DNA from: Lachnospiraceae bacterium
GTDB lineage: Bacteria; Bacillota; Clostridia; Lachnospirales; Lachnospiraceae
Length of the DNA stretch: 64,000 nt
Direction: 5' to 3'
NCBI GenBank assembly: GCA_024403455.1
Contig: JAKSRR010000009.1
Span: forward strand, 1 to 64,000
How positions within the stretch are numbered: position 1 is the stretch's first letter; each line of letters opens with the position of its first letter. A program made the position numbers and the translations under genes. Of this stretch, positions 1 through 8,190 are shown piece by piece. A model generated the notes under the pieces. It was not told where the DNA came from, ran no database searches, and saw only the letters and a program-made list of their open reading frames with translations.

Positions 1-26
1 CGAATTGTAATGTTATTTGTATTCAT
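1..26 (-). CDS. Start of a gene running off the left edge
   Basis: An ATG on the minus strand at 26..24 is preceded by a near-perfect ribosome binding site, AGGAGGAAAAACA. Eight codons (reading MNTNNITI) remain before the window ends, so no function can be given. The ATG overlaps the TGA of the short frame at 23..94, which suggests translational coupling if that frame is used. Confidence 0.5.
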
Positions 27-94
27 TGTTTTTCCTCCTGAATGTTGTTAACTTCTGGATATTTTTCCAAGTACTGTTCTATCTCTTGTGGCAT
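23..94 (-). CDS. Possible 23-residue peptide, or tail of a damaged small gene
   Basis: From the ATG at 94 the frame reads 23 residues (MPQEIEQYLEKYPEVNNIQ and on) and ends in a TGA that overlaps the next ATG. A run of five G lies just upstream. The same frame stays open upstream of this ATG, back to two TGA codons inside the end of the DUF1349 gene. That upstream stretch (IEFSELNKFLFPVCGG) looks protein-like but has no ATG, GTG or TTG. So this is either a short peptide starting at 94 or a roughly 40-residue protein that has lost its start. I do not recognise the family. Confidence 0.3.
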   Translation of the reverse strand: MPQEIEQYLEKYPEVNNIQEEKQ

Positions 95-153
95 ATTTCC
101 CCCACACACCGGGAATAAGAATTTGTTTAATTCTGAAAATTCAATAGGAATTT

Positions 154-774
154 TTACTCTTCATCAGGTGCCTGACCATCATGTGTGAGCCACTTACATT
201 CTGTTATTTCCATATTTGTAAATGTAGCCTTAAAAGATGAATCTTCTGGACTGCAAGCATATATACCAAACTGAATCTCATCTGCAGCTTTATACATATG
301 ACAGATTCTCATTTGCTTAAATTTAATTCCATCTTCTGAACATTCTATGCAGTAATCATCTTCACGTCTGCTAAATCTATACCACATCGATTTGATATTA
401 GCATCAATCTCCGTTGTAGCCCAGTCAGAATAACCGTTGTTAGTGGCTACACTGCCAAGATGCTGAAATTTATTATTCTCATATTCTATAGAACCCTTAA
501 GCCAATTCTCACTGTCCAGATACATAACAATGCCACACTGATCAAAGCGTACTTTGCTTTCAAATTCTGTCTTCACCACAAAAGAAAAGAACTTCTCACT
601 TGTTGTCATCTGTAATACGGGCGCATTATCATTTCTGAAATGATAATATGTTCGCTGCCATAAATCAGTATGTGGATTGGTTACAATCTCTATTTTTTCA
701 TCTGTTATAGTGAAATCTTTTGGCTCTCTAGTCCACTTCCATAATGTTTTATCTATCATATCCAACAGCCTCAT
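154..774 (-). CDS. DUF1349-family protein (concanavalin-like fold)
   Basis: A 206-residue protein whose pattern fits DUF1349, a family related to the concanavalin A-like lectin/glucanase fold: an N-terminal tryptophan-rich segment, then beta strands with FFSFVVKTEF, CGIVMYLDSENWLKGSIEY and a C-terminal IQFGIYACSP. The length is usual for the family. No signal peptide or membrane segment is visible, so it should be cytoplasmic. Members are often assumed to bind carbohydrate, but no activity is established. Its ATG overlaps the TGA of the ABM-domain gene upstream by four bases (ATGA), so the two are very probably one transcript and translationally coupled. Confidence 0.75.
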   Translation of the reverse strand: MRLLDMIDKTLWKWTREPKDFTITDEKIEIVTNPHTDLWQRTYYHFRNDNAPVLQMTTSEKFFSFVVKTEFESKVRFDQCGIVMYLDSENWLKGSIEYENNKFQHLGSVATNNGYSDWATTEIDANIKSMWYRFSRREDDYCIECSEDGIKFKQMRICHMYKAADEIQFGIYACSPEDSSFKATFTNMEITECKWLTHDGQAPDEE

Positions 775-1100
775 TCCTTAATAAACTTCTTATCTGTTTC
801 AGGTATTTCATCATCTGATATGTATCTTTCAACCTTCATATGAAGATTATATTTTTCTCTCAGTTTGAAAATAGTATCCATCATAGGCGTTCCATGATGA
901 ACATCTATTGCTTCCTGATTTTTCCAACTATCAATTAGCAATACCGTCTCAGCATCGTTAATTGGATAGAAATAATCATAACGGATATTGCCTTTTTCTT
1001 CTCGTATCGCTTCTACAGTACCACTAGAAATCATTTCTTCAGCAAACTTACGAGCTGAACCATTTTCGCCTTTATAATATATATTTACAGTAATACTCAT
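771..1100 (-). CDS. ABM-domain protein, putative quinol monooxygenase
   Basis: A 109-residue protein with the shape of antibiotic biosynthesis monooxygenase (ABM) domains: a short beta strand (MSITVNIYYK), a helix (ARKFAEEMIS), the strand pair NIRYDYFYPI and VLLIDSWKNQEAIDVHH, and a closing strand MKVERYI. The W-x2-x3-A-x3-H pattern is typical of YgiN-like members. These small dimeric ferredoxin-like proteins can oxidise quinols without cofactors, but many have no known substrate. A G-rich ribosome site (GGGGGTG) precedes the ATG. It is followed directly, with overlap, by the DUF1349 gene. The family call is fairly sure; the reaction is not. Confidence 0.7.
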   Translation of the reverse strand: MSITVNIYYKGENGSARKFAEEMISSGTVEAIREEKGNIRYDYFYPINDAETVLLIDSWKNQEAIDVHHGTPMMDTIFKLREKYNLHMKVERYISDDEIPETDKKFIKE

Positions 1101-1221
1101 AACACACCCCCGAAAGCACTGAAAACAGATTATTTAAAACACACATTATTTTCCCCTTAACTAATCACTAAATTTCCTCTCACAATTTAATTTTAACATT
1201 ACACTTAGCAAAAGAAAAAGA

Positions 1222-1240
1222 AGTAGCACTAAATGCTACT
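1222..1240 (-). terminator. Rho-independent terminator after the 1277..1903 gene
   Basis: A 7-bp stem (AGTAGCA / TGCTACT) with a five-base loop is followed on the minus strand by TTCTTTTTCTTTT. It lies just past the stop of the hypothetical gene at 1277 and separates it from the ABM/DUF1349 pair. Confidence 0.75.
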
Positions 1241-1276
1241 CCTTTCTCATATTTCTGTTGTGTTAACACCTATATA

Positions 1277-1903
1277 TTATATTCTCTGGCCACTCTCAAA
1301 TTTTGCCTTATCTTCCATAAATTTATCAGATTTCATATACTCATATAAAAAATCTGCAACTACACTACTTTCCTTTGCTCTTCGTAAAAGAGAATCTTTG
1401 GATACTATACCATTTCCTATAAGCGGACTTTTCTCACAAAAATCATTAAACTTTTGTTCATCACTAAATAACTTGCTATACTTATCATCTATAGCATTTT
1501 TCAACCGTTCTGCATACTCCCCATAAAAACAAATCGTAGAAAAACCACTATACCACGGCTTTGATTTTTCATCGCAAATGCCTTCTTTCACAATCAATTT
1601 CGATAAATCGTCCTGAAAAGGACACTCTTCAAATATTTCTACAATTCGCTTCGCCAAATCCCTCATTCTTGGATCTCTTTTACAAAGTAGCAAGCAAGCA
1701 TTCCTAAAATGATGTGACGCATTTTCAACATCTGTATACACTAGCTCTGCTCGATTTCCTATGTACTCTATTTTCCATTCGTCACGCATTTCTATAGTAG
1801 AGCACCTTAACACATCATGATATTTTTCTACATTGGAATTAAACATGTTGTAATCAATACACATACATTTAAAATAAAACTCTTTTGCTTCTTGTATTGT
1901 CAT
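1277..1903 (-). CDS. Hypothetical protein, 208 residues
   Basis: I do not recognise this protein. It is soluble, mostly helical and rich in Lys, Glu and Asp, with eight cysteines spread through it and no signal peptide. It opens with MTIQEAKEFYFKCMCIDYNM, a style of N-terminus I associate with small genes of unknown role scattered in Lachnospiraceae genomes. It stands alone: about 105 bases separate it from the next gene upstream, and a clear terminator lies downstream at 1222..1240. That fits a single-gene accessory unit. The frame has no rival on the other strand. Confidence 0.65.
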   Translation of the reverse strand: MTIQEAKEFYFKCMCIDYNMFNSNVEKYHDVLRCSTIEMRDEWKIEYIGNRAELVYTDVENASHHFRNACLLLCKRDPRMRDLAKRIVEIFEECPFQDDLSKLIVKEGICDEKSKPWYSGFSTICFYGEYAERLKNAIDDKYSKLFSDEQKFNDFCEKSPLIGNGIVSKDSLLRRAKESSVVADFLYEYMKSDKFMEDKAKFESGQRI

Positions 1904-2008
1904 ATATACTCCTTATCCCTTTCACTGTCTAAAAAAAAAGCTATATTGCCCGTTATTCATAATCGCATTTACTTTTCTGTACCTTCATCATATAACCACT
2001 CCCAACGC

Positions 2009-2365
2009 TCATAAATCCTGCGTTTTACGAACATACTTCTTCACAAGGCGATGATGACTAATCACCATAAGCGGCAGTGGAAAAAGCACACCGCCTATCA
2101 TGAAAAACACTTCCCAAAATTCCGTCGGCATAATATATCCAAGCCAAAATCCTGCTTCGATACATCCACCATAAATCATCCAAATCACACCATGCTTTTT
2201 GTTCCACTGTATGGTATCAGTGATTTCTTCTTTCTTCGGCGGATCAACCACATTATAGAATCCAACAGGTTTATCTTTGTTCGCAAACTGAGAAATACCG
2301 ATAAGTACCATAATTAACGCTACCACCGATATCACAACCAGCCCCATAATCATTTCAGAATTCAT
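2009..2365 (-). CDS. Small integral membrane protein
   Basis: A 118-residue protein with three clear hydrophobic stretches: residues 5-26 (MIMGLVVISVVALIMVLIGI), about 60-78 (VIWMIYGGCIEAGFWLGYI) and about 84-102 (VFFMIGGVLFPLPLMVI). A soluble loop containing GFYNVVDPPKKEEI sits between the first two and a basic tail (HHRLVKKYVRK) follows the third. The positive-inside rule places the tail in the cytoplasm. No catalytic motif is visible. AGGGAGAAAT precedes the ATG. Function unknown. Confidence 0.65.
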   Translation of the reverse strand: MNSEMIMGLVVISVVALIMVLIGISQFANKDKPVGFYNVVDPPKKEEITDTIQWNKKHGVIWMIYGGCIEAGFWLGYIMPTEFWEVFFMIGGVLFPLPLMVISHHRLVKKYVRKTQDL

Positions 2366-2472
2366 ATTTCTCCCTATTTCGTTCGAAACATTCTAGGCAT
2401 TCATGCCAGCTCATTTTGATATTACAGTTCAAAATCGAAGACCTGCGTGTTTATCCATCATGATACACATCC

Positions 2473-3003
2473 CTACTGTAATAATTCCTCGATTTCCGAA
2501 GTATTATTTACAAAATAGATCCCCTTCTGGCGCTCCTTAGATGATAAATCACAGGATATCATTGTTCGCAGAAGTTCTTTAAGCCCATCATAATAGCCGT
2601 CAAGATTATACAAAATACATGGCGCATCAAGCAGTTTTAACGAGATCAGCGACATAATTTCTGTGATTTCCTCAAGTGTTCCTGTTCCTCCGGGAAACGC
2701 AATAAAGGCATCCCCTAATTCAATCATCTTCGCTTTTCGCTCCGACATATTGGAAGTTACTATCAGTTCTGTAATTCCGTCGTGCTGGAACTCCTGATCA
2801 ATAAACATTTGCGGTTCAACCCCAATAACCGGTCCCCCCGCTGCAAGGACACTATCTGCAAGAACTCCCATTAGTCCTGATTTTGAGCCACCATAGATGA
2901 GTGTGTCCCCTCTTTTTCCAATGAATGTACCAAGTTCCTCTATCGCCACCTTGAATTTTTCATCATTTCCAAAGCTTGCTCCAAGATATACAGTTACGTT
3001 CAT
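2473..3003 (-). CDS. LOG-family protein (lysine-decarboxylase-like Rossmann fold)
   Basis: A 176-residue protein with the family signature PGGTGTLEE near residue 105, preceded by SERKAKMIELGDAFIAF. The N-terminus has the nucleotide-binding pattern VYLGASFG and later YGGSKSGLMG. The length is normal. LOG proteins (TIGR00730 type) hydrolyse nucleoside 5'-monophosphates such as cytokinin ribotides or AMP to the base and ribose 5-phosphate; the older 'lysine decarboxylase' label is misleading. It begins 10 bases after the stop of the LUD-domain gene, so the two are probably co-transcribed. The family is clear; the physiological substrate in this organism is unknown. Confidence 0.85.
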   Translation of the reverse strand: MNVTVYLGASFGNDEKFKVAIEELGTFIGKRGDTLIYGGSKSGLMGVLADSVLAAGGPVIGVEPQMFIDQEFQHDGITELIVTSNMSERKAKMIELGDAFIAFPGGTGTLEEITEIMSLISLKLLDAPCILYNLDGYYDGLKELLRTMISCDLSSKERQKGIYFVNNTSEIEELLQ

Positions 3004-3013
3004 GTGTACTCCT

Positions 3014-3655
3014 TTAGAATCCTAAGTTATCATTAACAAGGATTACTTTAATACGGCCTTTATGTCTTGAATATCTTGTAATTAATATCTCACAGCAAAT
3101 GCACTGCTCATGCTTGCAGTCAGCACACTTTCCAAATTTTGCACATGGTGTATCAAGTCCAAAACGCTGGGCGTTGATAGGTGCTGCAATATATTTTGCG
3201 CGATTGTATGCATCTTCTTCTGAATGCACAACCTTGTTCATGCCAACAATTACAATGACATGCTTGGGTCCATAAGCAAATGCTGACACTCTGTTTGAGT
3301 TTCCGTCCACATTGACGATTACACCACTCTCACTCATTCCATTTGCACTTGCAAGGAAGTAGTCACACTCTGTATATACTTTCTTTTCAATCTCAGCCCT
3401 TTTGATTGGATCCTGTTCACCCTCTCTATCAAGCACCACATAGTTCCCTTCTTTGACAGCCTTGATAAGGCCAATCTCATGTGCACTCTGTACGCCACCC
3501 CAGCTTACCGTTGCTCCCTCGGGAATGAGTTCTAGTGCTGCTTTTAGTGCCGCTTCTTTTGTCTCAACAAACTGGGCCTCCATATTACGACTAGTAAGTC
3601 CTTTAATTACCTGCTCTGCAAGTTTTCTATTTCTTATCTTTTCGGGTTCTAACAT
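3014..3655 (-). CDS. LUD-domain protein (DUF162, LutC/YkgG-like)
   Basis: A 213-residue protein that matches the LUD domain: helical N-terminus (IRNRKLAEQVIKGL), then TVSWGGVQSAHEIGL, YFLASANGMSESGVIVNVDG and PKHVIVIVGMNKVV, a series characteristic of the family. Near the C-terminus is a cysteine cluster (CAKFGKCADCKHEQCICC) that may bind a metal or an Fe-S cluster. LutC-type proteins take part in lactate oxidation with LutA and LutB, but neither partner is nearby, so a different or stand-alone role is likely. The pairing with a LOG-family gene is probably operonic. Confidence 0.8.
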   Translation of the reverse strand: MLEPEKIRNRKLAEQVIKGLTSRNMEAQFVETKEAALKAALELIPEGATVSWGGVQSAHEIGLIKAVKEGNYVVLDREGEQDPIKRAEIEKKVYTECDYFLASANGMSESGVIVNVDGNSNRVSAFAYGPKHVIVIVGMNKVVHSEEDAYNRAKYIAAPINAQRFGLDTPCAKFGKCADCKHEQCICCEILITRYSRHKGRIKVILVNDNLGF

Positions 3656-3712
3656 ACGCTACCTCCAATACATTCTTCCATCATTTACATCCACCCCGCT
3701 GCTTAATCGTTT

Positions 3713-4192
3713 TTATCCAATATTGTCCTTAAATTCCATTCCGTCTTCTGTCACTCTAACATCTACCCATTTATCGTTGTTAACACCATCAATTTCTACA
3801 TAAAGGGTCACCCAGTCTGTCTCTAACTCAAATTCTCCATGACCACTTAAATACAGGGTTATCCTAAATTCATGATCCGGATATGTTTCTGCAAGATACT
3901 CCTTTACGGCACGAATAACTTTTACTTTCTCCACTTCAGAATCATATAGATTGCCAGCATAAATTCTCTCTTTCGTGGATTGTCCTGCCGTATTGGTTAA
4001 AATCCTCTTTTCGTCATCAGAAAGAGAGCCTAGTTCTTCTTTAACCTTATCCGTTTCCTCATATCCACTTTCTTCTTCGGAATCGTTCCATAATGGACTA
4101 TTCCAATAATCATCCATATCCGGCTTTTTCCCACAAGCCGCCAATACCATAACCATTGCTAAAACCATAACCAAAACTATTTTTTTCATCAT
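3713..4192 (-). CDS. Small lipoprotein of unknown function
   Basis: The N-terminus MMKKIVLVMVLAMVMVLAACG is a lipoprotein signal peptide with the lipobox LAAC, so the mature protein should be lipid-anchored on the outer face of the membrane from Cys20. The rest (about 140 residues) has an acidic linker (DSEEESGYEETDKVKEELG) followed by a small alpha/beta domain with VKEYLAETYPDHEFRI and FELETDWVTLYVEIDG. That end resembles other small Lachnospiraceae lipoproteins of unknown role. No partner gene suggests a function. Confidence 0.7.
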   Translation of the reverse strand: MMKKIVLVMVLAMVMVLAACGKKPDMDDYWNSPLWNDSEEESGYEETDKVKEELGSLSDDEKRILTNTAGQSTKERIYAGNLYDSEVEKVKVIRAVKEYLAETYPDHEFRITLYLSGHGEFELETDWVTLYVEIDGVNNDKWVDVRVTEDGMEFKDNIG

Positions 4193-4255
4193 TCCTCCAT
4201 CACTGACATACTTATCGTAAGTCTCATTATTTATTCATTTACCATCCCAATCATT

Positions 4256-5164
4256 CTAACCGAGCACATTCGCTAGCTCTGCTGCAAGAACCGCATTCTC
4301 GATGATCATATTCTTCTGCGCATCCATGCTTTCTGCGCCCATTTTTGACTTCACATATTTCATCAAATATTCCGTAATCGCTTTTCCTTTAATATGATCC
4401 GTCTTACTGCACTCGATTGCTTCCTCTATCACCGCATTCATCTGTGCTGCATTCACAGCATACTCTGCTGATATGGGATTCATAAGAATCATGCCTGTCT
4501 CAATCCCCAATTCATTTTTTATTTGAAATGCCTTTGCAACCTCCATGGCAGAATCCATTCGGCACGGAAGCTTGATTCCACTTTCGATAGCCATATATGC
4601 AGGCATTTCATCAGTCCTGTACCCCACAACCGGTACCGACTTCGTCTCCAGATATTCCATTGTCAGATTCAGATCCAGAATAGATTTCGCTCCCGAACAC
4701 ACAACAATAACATTTCTAGCGGCAATTTCTTCTAGGTCAGAGGAAATATCCATCGTCACTTCCGCCCCTCGATGAACACCGCCCAGACCTCCACCGGAGA
4801 CCACTGATATATTCACCAAATCTGCCACCACCATTGTGGCCGCAAGAGTCATGATGCCATATTCCTCTTTCGCAAGAATTAATGGAATTTCTCTTCGGGA
4901 AACCTTTGCCATGGTTCCTCTTCTTTTTCCATAATCCTCCAACTCGTCAGCAGACATTCCGACCTTAATTTTCCCATGCATGATAGAAATATATGCTGGA
5001 GTAGCGCCTGCTTTTCTTACCTCTTCCATAACCTTCTTTGCAGTTTCAACATTTTCTGGATATGGAATCCCTGCAAATGTGCCACCAGTCTCTATCGCAA
5101 CAACCGGCTGATGACTCTGTAACGCTTCCAATACTTCCTCTGAATATTCAATATATTCTTTCAT
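4256..5164 (-). CDS. psuG: Pseudouridine-5'-phosphate glycosidase
   Basis: A 302-residue protein matching PsuG over its full usual length. Family landmarks are VAIETGGTFAGIPYPEN near the N-terminus, AYISIMHGKIKVGMSADEL, the segment KVSRREIPL holding the expected catalytic lysine, and GGGLGGVHRGAEVTMDISSD around residue 130. The enzyme reversibly splits pseudouridine 5'-phosphate into uracil and ribose 5-phosphate. Its usual partner, the kinase PsuK, is not in this window. It starts 23 bases after the NAD synthetase stop, so it probably shares that transcript. Confidence 0.93.
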   Translation of the reverse strand: MKEYIEYSEEVLEALQSHQPVVAIETGGTFAGIPYPENVETAKKVMEEVRKAGATPAYISIMHGKIKVGMSADELEDYGKRRGTMAKVSRREIPLILAKEEYGIMTLAATMVVADLVNISVVSGGGLGGVHRGAEVTMDISSDLEEIAARNVIVVCSGAKSILDLNLTMEYLETKSVPVVGYRTDEMPAYMAIESGIKLPCRMDSAMEVAKAFQIKNELGIETGMILMNPISAEYAVNAAQMNAVIEEAIECSKTDHIKGKAITEYLMKYVKSKMGAESMDAQKNMIIENAVLAAELANVLG

Positions 5165-5187
5165 TTCACTTCCTCTTCACAGTGTTT

Positions 5188-7137
5188 CTATGCCTTTTCA
5201 ATGCGCGAAATCCAAAGCTTAACATTCGCATCCGATGGCATTCTCCAATCTCCTCTAGGTGACAAAGATACAGAACCAATCTTTGGTCCATCAGGAAGAC
5301 ATGATCTTTTAAACTGTTGGTGGAAGAATCTGTTAAAGAAGCGTTTCATTGCCTCTTTCATTTCTTCTTTTGTAACACTCGGGTAAGCAACTAATGCAAA
5401 TGCCATAATCTTTTCCGGTTCTAAACCATAACGAAGCGTATAGTACATAAAGAAGTCATTCAAATCGTATTTTCCGACTTTTTCTTCTGTTTTCTGCGCG
5501 ATTTCACCATTCTTACTAGGTGTCAATTCCGGAGAAATAGGAGTATCCACAATAGATAATATTACGTTCTTCAGATCCTCCTTACCGCAAGTTAGCGCAT
5601 AGGCACGGCAAATGTACTGAACCAGTGTTTTGGGCACTGATGCATTTACGGCATACATAGACATGTGATCACCATTATAGGTACACCATCCTAGTGCAAG
5701 TTCCGATAAATCTCCAGTTCCCACTACCAGACCATTTTCGAAATTGGCTGCGTCCATTAGTATATAGGTTCTCATACGTGCCTGCGCATTTTCGTAGGTA
5801 ACATCCCCTTCACCCTGATACTTTCCGCTATGGCCAATCGCTAGCAGATGTTCCTTCACGCCATCCTCAATCGGCACTTCTTTACTTTCCACGGATAGAC
5901 AACGCATCAGTTCCAACGCATTCTCATAAGTTCTGGAAGTCGTATTTCCTCTGCTAGGCAAGGTAATACCAATGATTCGAATATCCGGCACCAGTTTTCT
6001 TGCCTCATTACACACAATCAGTGCAAGCGTGCTATCCAGACCTCCCGACACACCAATCACCAGATTCTTTATTCCTGTAGATCTCACTCTCGTTGCAAGA
6101 CCATTCGCCTGAATCTGTAAGATTGTTTTGCATCGTTTCTCGAGTTCATCATCATTTTTCGGAACAAAAGGATTGGCTGCGATTTTGTATTGTTCCTTCT
6201 TTAACGCATCCACCAGATTCTCTACTGCGATTTCATCACAGCCTCCAATGGCCTTCACGCTGGTTTCTACAACGGTGTAATCTCTGTTTTCCGATCCATA
6301 TGTATTCTGATGATTTCGATTATGGATAATCGTATCTAAATCAATGATTGCGGTCTCTACATGAGATCTTTCTGCAAAGATAGAATCTGATAAAAGTTTT
6401 CCATTTTCAGCGATAATACCATGACCAGAAAATACAAGATCCGTGGAAGACTCATCTACACCACTAGAAGCATATAAGTATGCACAATAGCATGCACCAC
6501 TCTGCTGTGCCACAAGATTTCGTCTATAATCCTGCTTTCCAATAATTTCATCAGAAGCAGATGGATTTACAATAATATTGGCTCCGGCCAGACAGGCATG
6601 GGTACTTGGCTTATCCGGCACCCAAAGATCCTCACAGATATCTGTTCCCAGAACTGCCCCACTCATCGAATCCTTTAGGATAATATCCGTTCCAAAGACT
6701 ACCTCCTGCTCTCCGATACGCACTTTCTCCGTCTTTATTCTGCCCCCAGTAAACCAGCGGCTTTCATAGAATTCAGAATAGGTTGGCAGGTTAATCTTGG
6801 AAACAAGAGCATTGATTTTGCCTTCTGAAACAAATGCTGCACAATTATATCTGTGATTATTATTGCTAAATGGCAGGCCTACCACAACGGTCAGGCCTGG
6901 AATCGCCGCAGTGACTTCTGCAATACTTAAGAGTCCTTTCTCTGCTGCCTCCATTAGTAGGGAATTACCAAATAAATCTCCGCAGGTATAGCCCGTGATA
7001 CATAGCTCTGGGAACACAAGGATTCCGCAATCTGCATTCGCCTGAATGATTTGAATGATTTCCTTTACATTGCCTTCCACATCTCCAACGCTCATCTTGG
7101 GAACTGCGATTCCTGCTTTTATCATTCTGTTCTTCAT
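5188..7137 (-). CDS. nadE: Glutamine-hydrolysing NAD(+) synthetase
   Basis: A two-domain enzyme of 649 residues from the chosen start. The N-terminal nitrilase-like glutaminase domain (about 1-280) includes CGILVFPELCITGYTCGDL and GTDICEDLWVP (the latter with the nucleophile Cys). The C-terminal synthetase domain has the pyrophosphatase loop SGGLDSTLALIV and later GDLSELALGWCTYNGDHM. It amidates deamido-NAD with ammonia channelled from glutamine, the last step of NAD synthesis. A longer frame reaches 7257, but the ATG at 7137 has a good ribosome site (AAAGGTGGAG), matches the family start (MKNRMIKAGIAVPK) and avoids overlapping the gene upstream. psuG follows. Confidence 0.95.
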   Translation of the reverse strand: MKNRMIKAGIAVPKMSVGDVEGNVKEIIQIIQANADCGILVFPELCITGYTCGDLFGNSLLMEAAEKGLLSIAEVTAAIPGLTVVVGLPFSNNNHRYNCAAFVSEGKINALVSKINLPTYSEFYESRWFTGGRIKTEKVRIGEQEVVFGTDIILKDSMSGAVLGTDICEDLWVPDKPSTHACLAGANIIVNPSASDEIIGKQDYRRNLVAQQSGACYCAYLYASSGVDESSTDLVFSGHGIIAENGKLLSDSIFAERSHVETAIIDLDTIIHNRNHQNTYGSENRDYTVVETSVKAIGGCDEIAVENLVDALKKEQYKIAANPFVPKNDDELEKRCKTILQIQANGLATRVRSTGIKNLVIGVSGGLDSTLALIVCNEARKLVPDIRIIGITLPSRGNTTSRTYENALELMRCLSVESKEVPIEDGVKEHLLAIGHSGKYQGEGDVTYENAQARMRTYILMDAANFENGLVVGTGDLSELALGWCTYNGDHMSMYAVNASVPKTLVQYICRAYALTCGKEDLKNVILSIVDTPISPELTPSKNGEIAQKTEEKVGKYDLNDFFMYYTLRYGLEPEKIMAFALVAYPSVTKEEMKEAMKRFFNRFFHQQFKRSCLPDGPKIGSVSLSPRGDWRMPSDANVKLWISRIEKA

Positions 7138-7201
7138 GGTATACTCCACCTTTCTGCCCTTTTTATCTTCTATCTGTTTAGACAAGTCTTTCCCGTAATC
7201 A

Positions 7202-8005
7202 TCATCCTTCATCCACCCATTCACAGGAAGAATATGGATCCGTCGTCTCCAGTACAATTATACCATCATACGATATCGTATACTTACTCGGCACCACCAA
7301 ATTTTCTTTAATAATTCGCTTCATATCCCCCTGAACAGGTGCTTTCAGCGCATGTCCTGATAATTTATCTAACTCTATATGAATTTTGTATTTTCTTTTT
7401 GTAAGCTCCACGATTCCATCTGCAGTTTTTCTGATTTTTACTCCATTCCAGGTGCACATAGATAGTTCTTCCTGCTCCGTCTTCACAAAACACAGAACCC
7501 CTGTAAAAGAAAAAAATGCAAATGGAATATGGGCAATAGCAATAGTTACTGTTTTCCCAGGCAGGACGGAATTATACCAGATATATTTCTTAGGAAAATT
7601 CTTCCCCGCATCTCCTTCTATATACCCATAGCCATTCTGAAAAGAGATTTTTTTGTCCCCTATGTTAATCCAGCCTGACAAGCCATGATACATCGAATAA
7701 ATCGAATGTTTGCACTCCATAAATGGAATGTATTCAAATGGTCCCATCACGTTTCCTTTTAATGGGTTTAGCTTGTCTATAGTGATCGTTCCTTGTAGAT
7801 TTAGATTCTTCTGACGTATATGAAATTCAAAGACCTTCTCTTCTTTAATGACTATGCTGTCACAGTCCTTAATCTCATAGCTGCAGTCCTTGGTGATTAA
7901 TTGAATGGATTTTCCTTCATTAGAATACGCGATGATGATCGCAAATGAAAATCCACTTTGTGAAATGAATTTATAATATTTACCAGCAAATCTTCCTTTT
8001 CTCAT
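7202..8005 (-). CDS. Tocopherol-cyclase-like protein
   Basis: Landmarks of the tocopherol cyclase family (PF14249) are present: GPFEYIPFMECKHSIYSMYH, then FQNGYGYIEGDAGKNFPKKY, followed by a stretch starting IWYNSV. Plant members close the tocopherol ring; bacterial homologues in organisms without tocopherols have no known substrate, so only the fold is assigned. I chose the ATG at 8005 (267 residues; MRKGRFAGKYYKFIS) because AAGGAGGA precedes it, although the frame extends to 8068. No signal peptide is visible. It lies 64 bases upstream of nadE and may share its transcript. Confidence 0.75.
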   Translation of the reverse strand: MRKGRFAGKYYKFISQSGFSFAIIIAYSNEGKSIQLITKDCSYEIKDCDSIVIKEEKVFEFHIRQKNLNLQGTITIDKLNPLKGNVMGPFEYIPFMECKHSIYSMYHGLSGWINIGDKKISFQNGYGYIEGDAGKNFPKKYIWYNSVLPGKTVTIAIAHIPFAFFSFTGVLCFVKTEQEELSMCTWNGVKIRKTADGIVELTKRKYKIHIELDKLSGHALKAPVQGDMKRIIKENLVVPSKYTISYDGIIVLETTDPYSSCEWVDEG

Positions 8006-8126
8006 GGGTTCCTCCTTACAATACTTTCCTTTTCGTAAAGTCTTATAAGTCCCACCTGTTTGCTGCAATCCGTTATTCCTAACGTGCCTCCTATTATAGC
8101 ACCTTGAGTGTTCCTAATTTTATACA

Positions 8127-8150
8127 AAAAGGTCGCCGAAGCGACCTTTT
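8127..8150 (-). terminator. Rho-independent terminator after the GH26 gene
   Basis: Ten-base arms AAAAGGTCGC and GCGACCTTTT flank a four-base loop. On the minus strand the stem is followed by TTTTTGTAT. It lies 41 bases past the GH26 stop and before the tocopherol-cyclase-like gene. Confidence 0.9.
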
Positions 8151-8190
8151 CTGTCTATAACAATCCCTTATGGGATAATCTTCCATGCCT

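Noticed and set aside
7138..7257. Longer N-terminus for nadE
   Set aside because: The extra 40 residues are absent from the family, overlap the upstream gene, and the ATG at 7137 has a better ribosome site.
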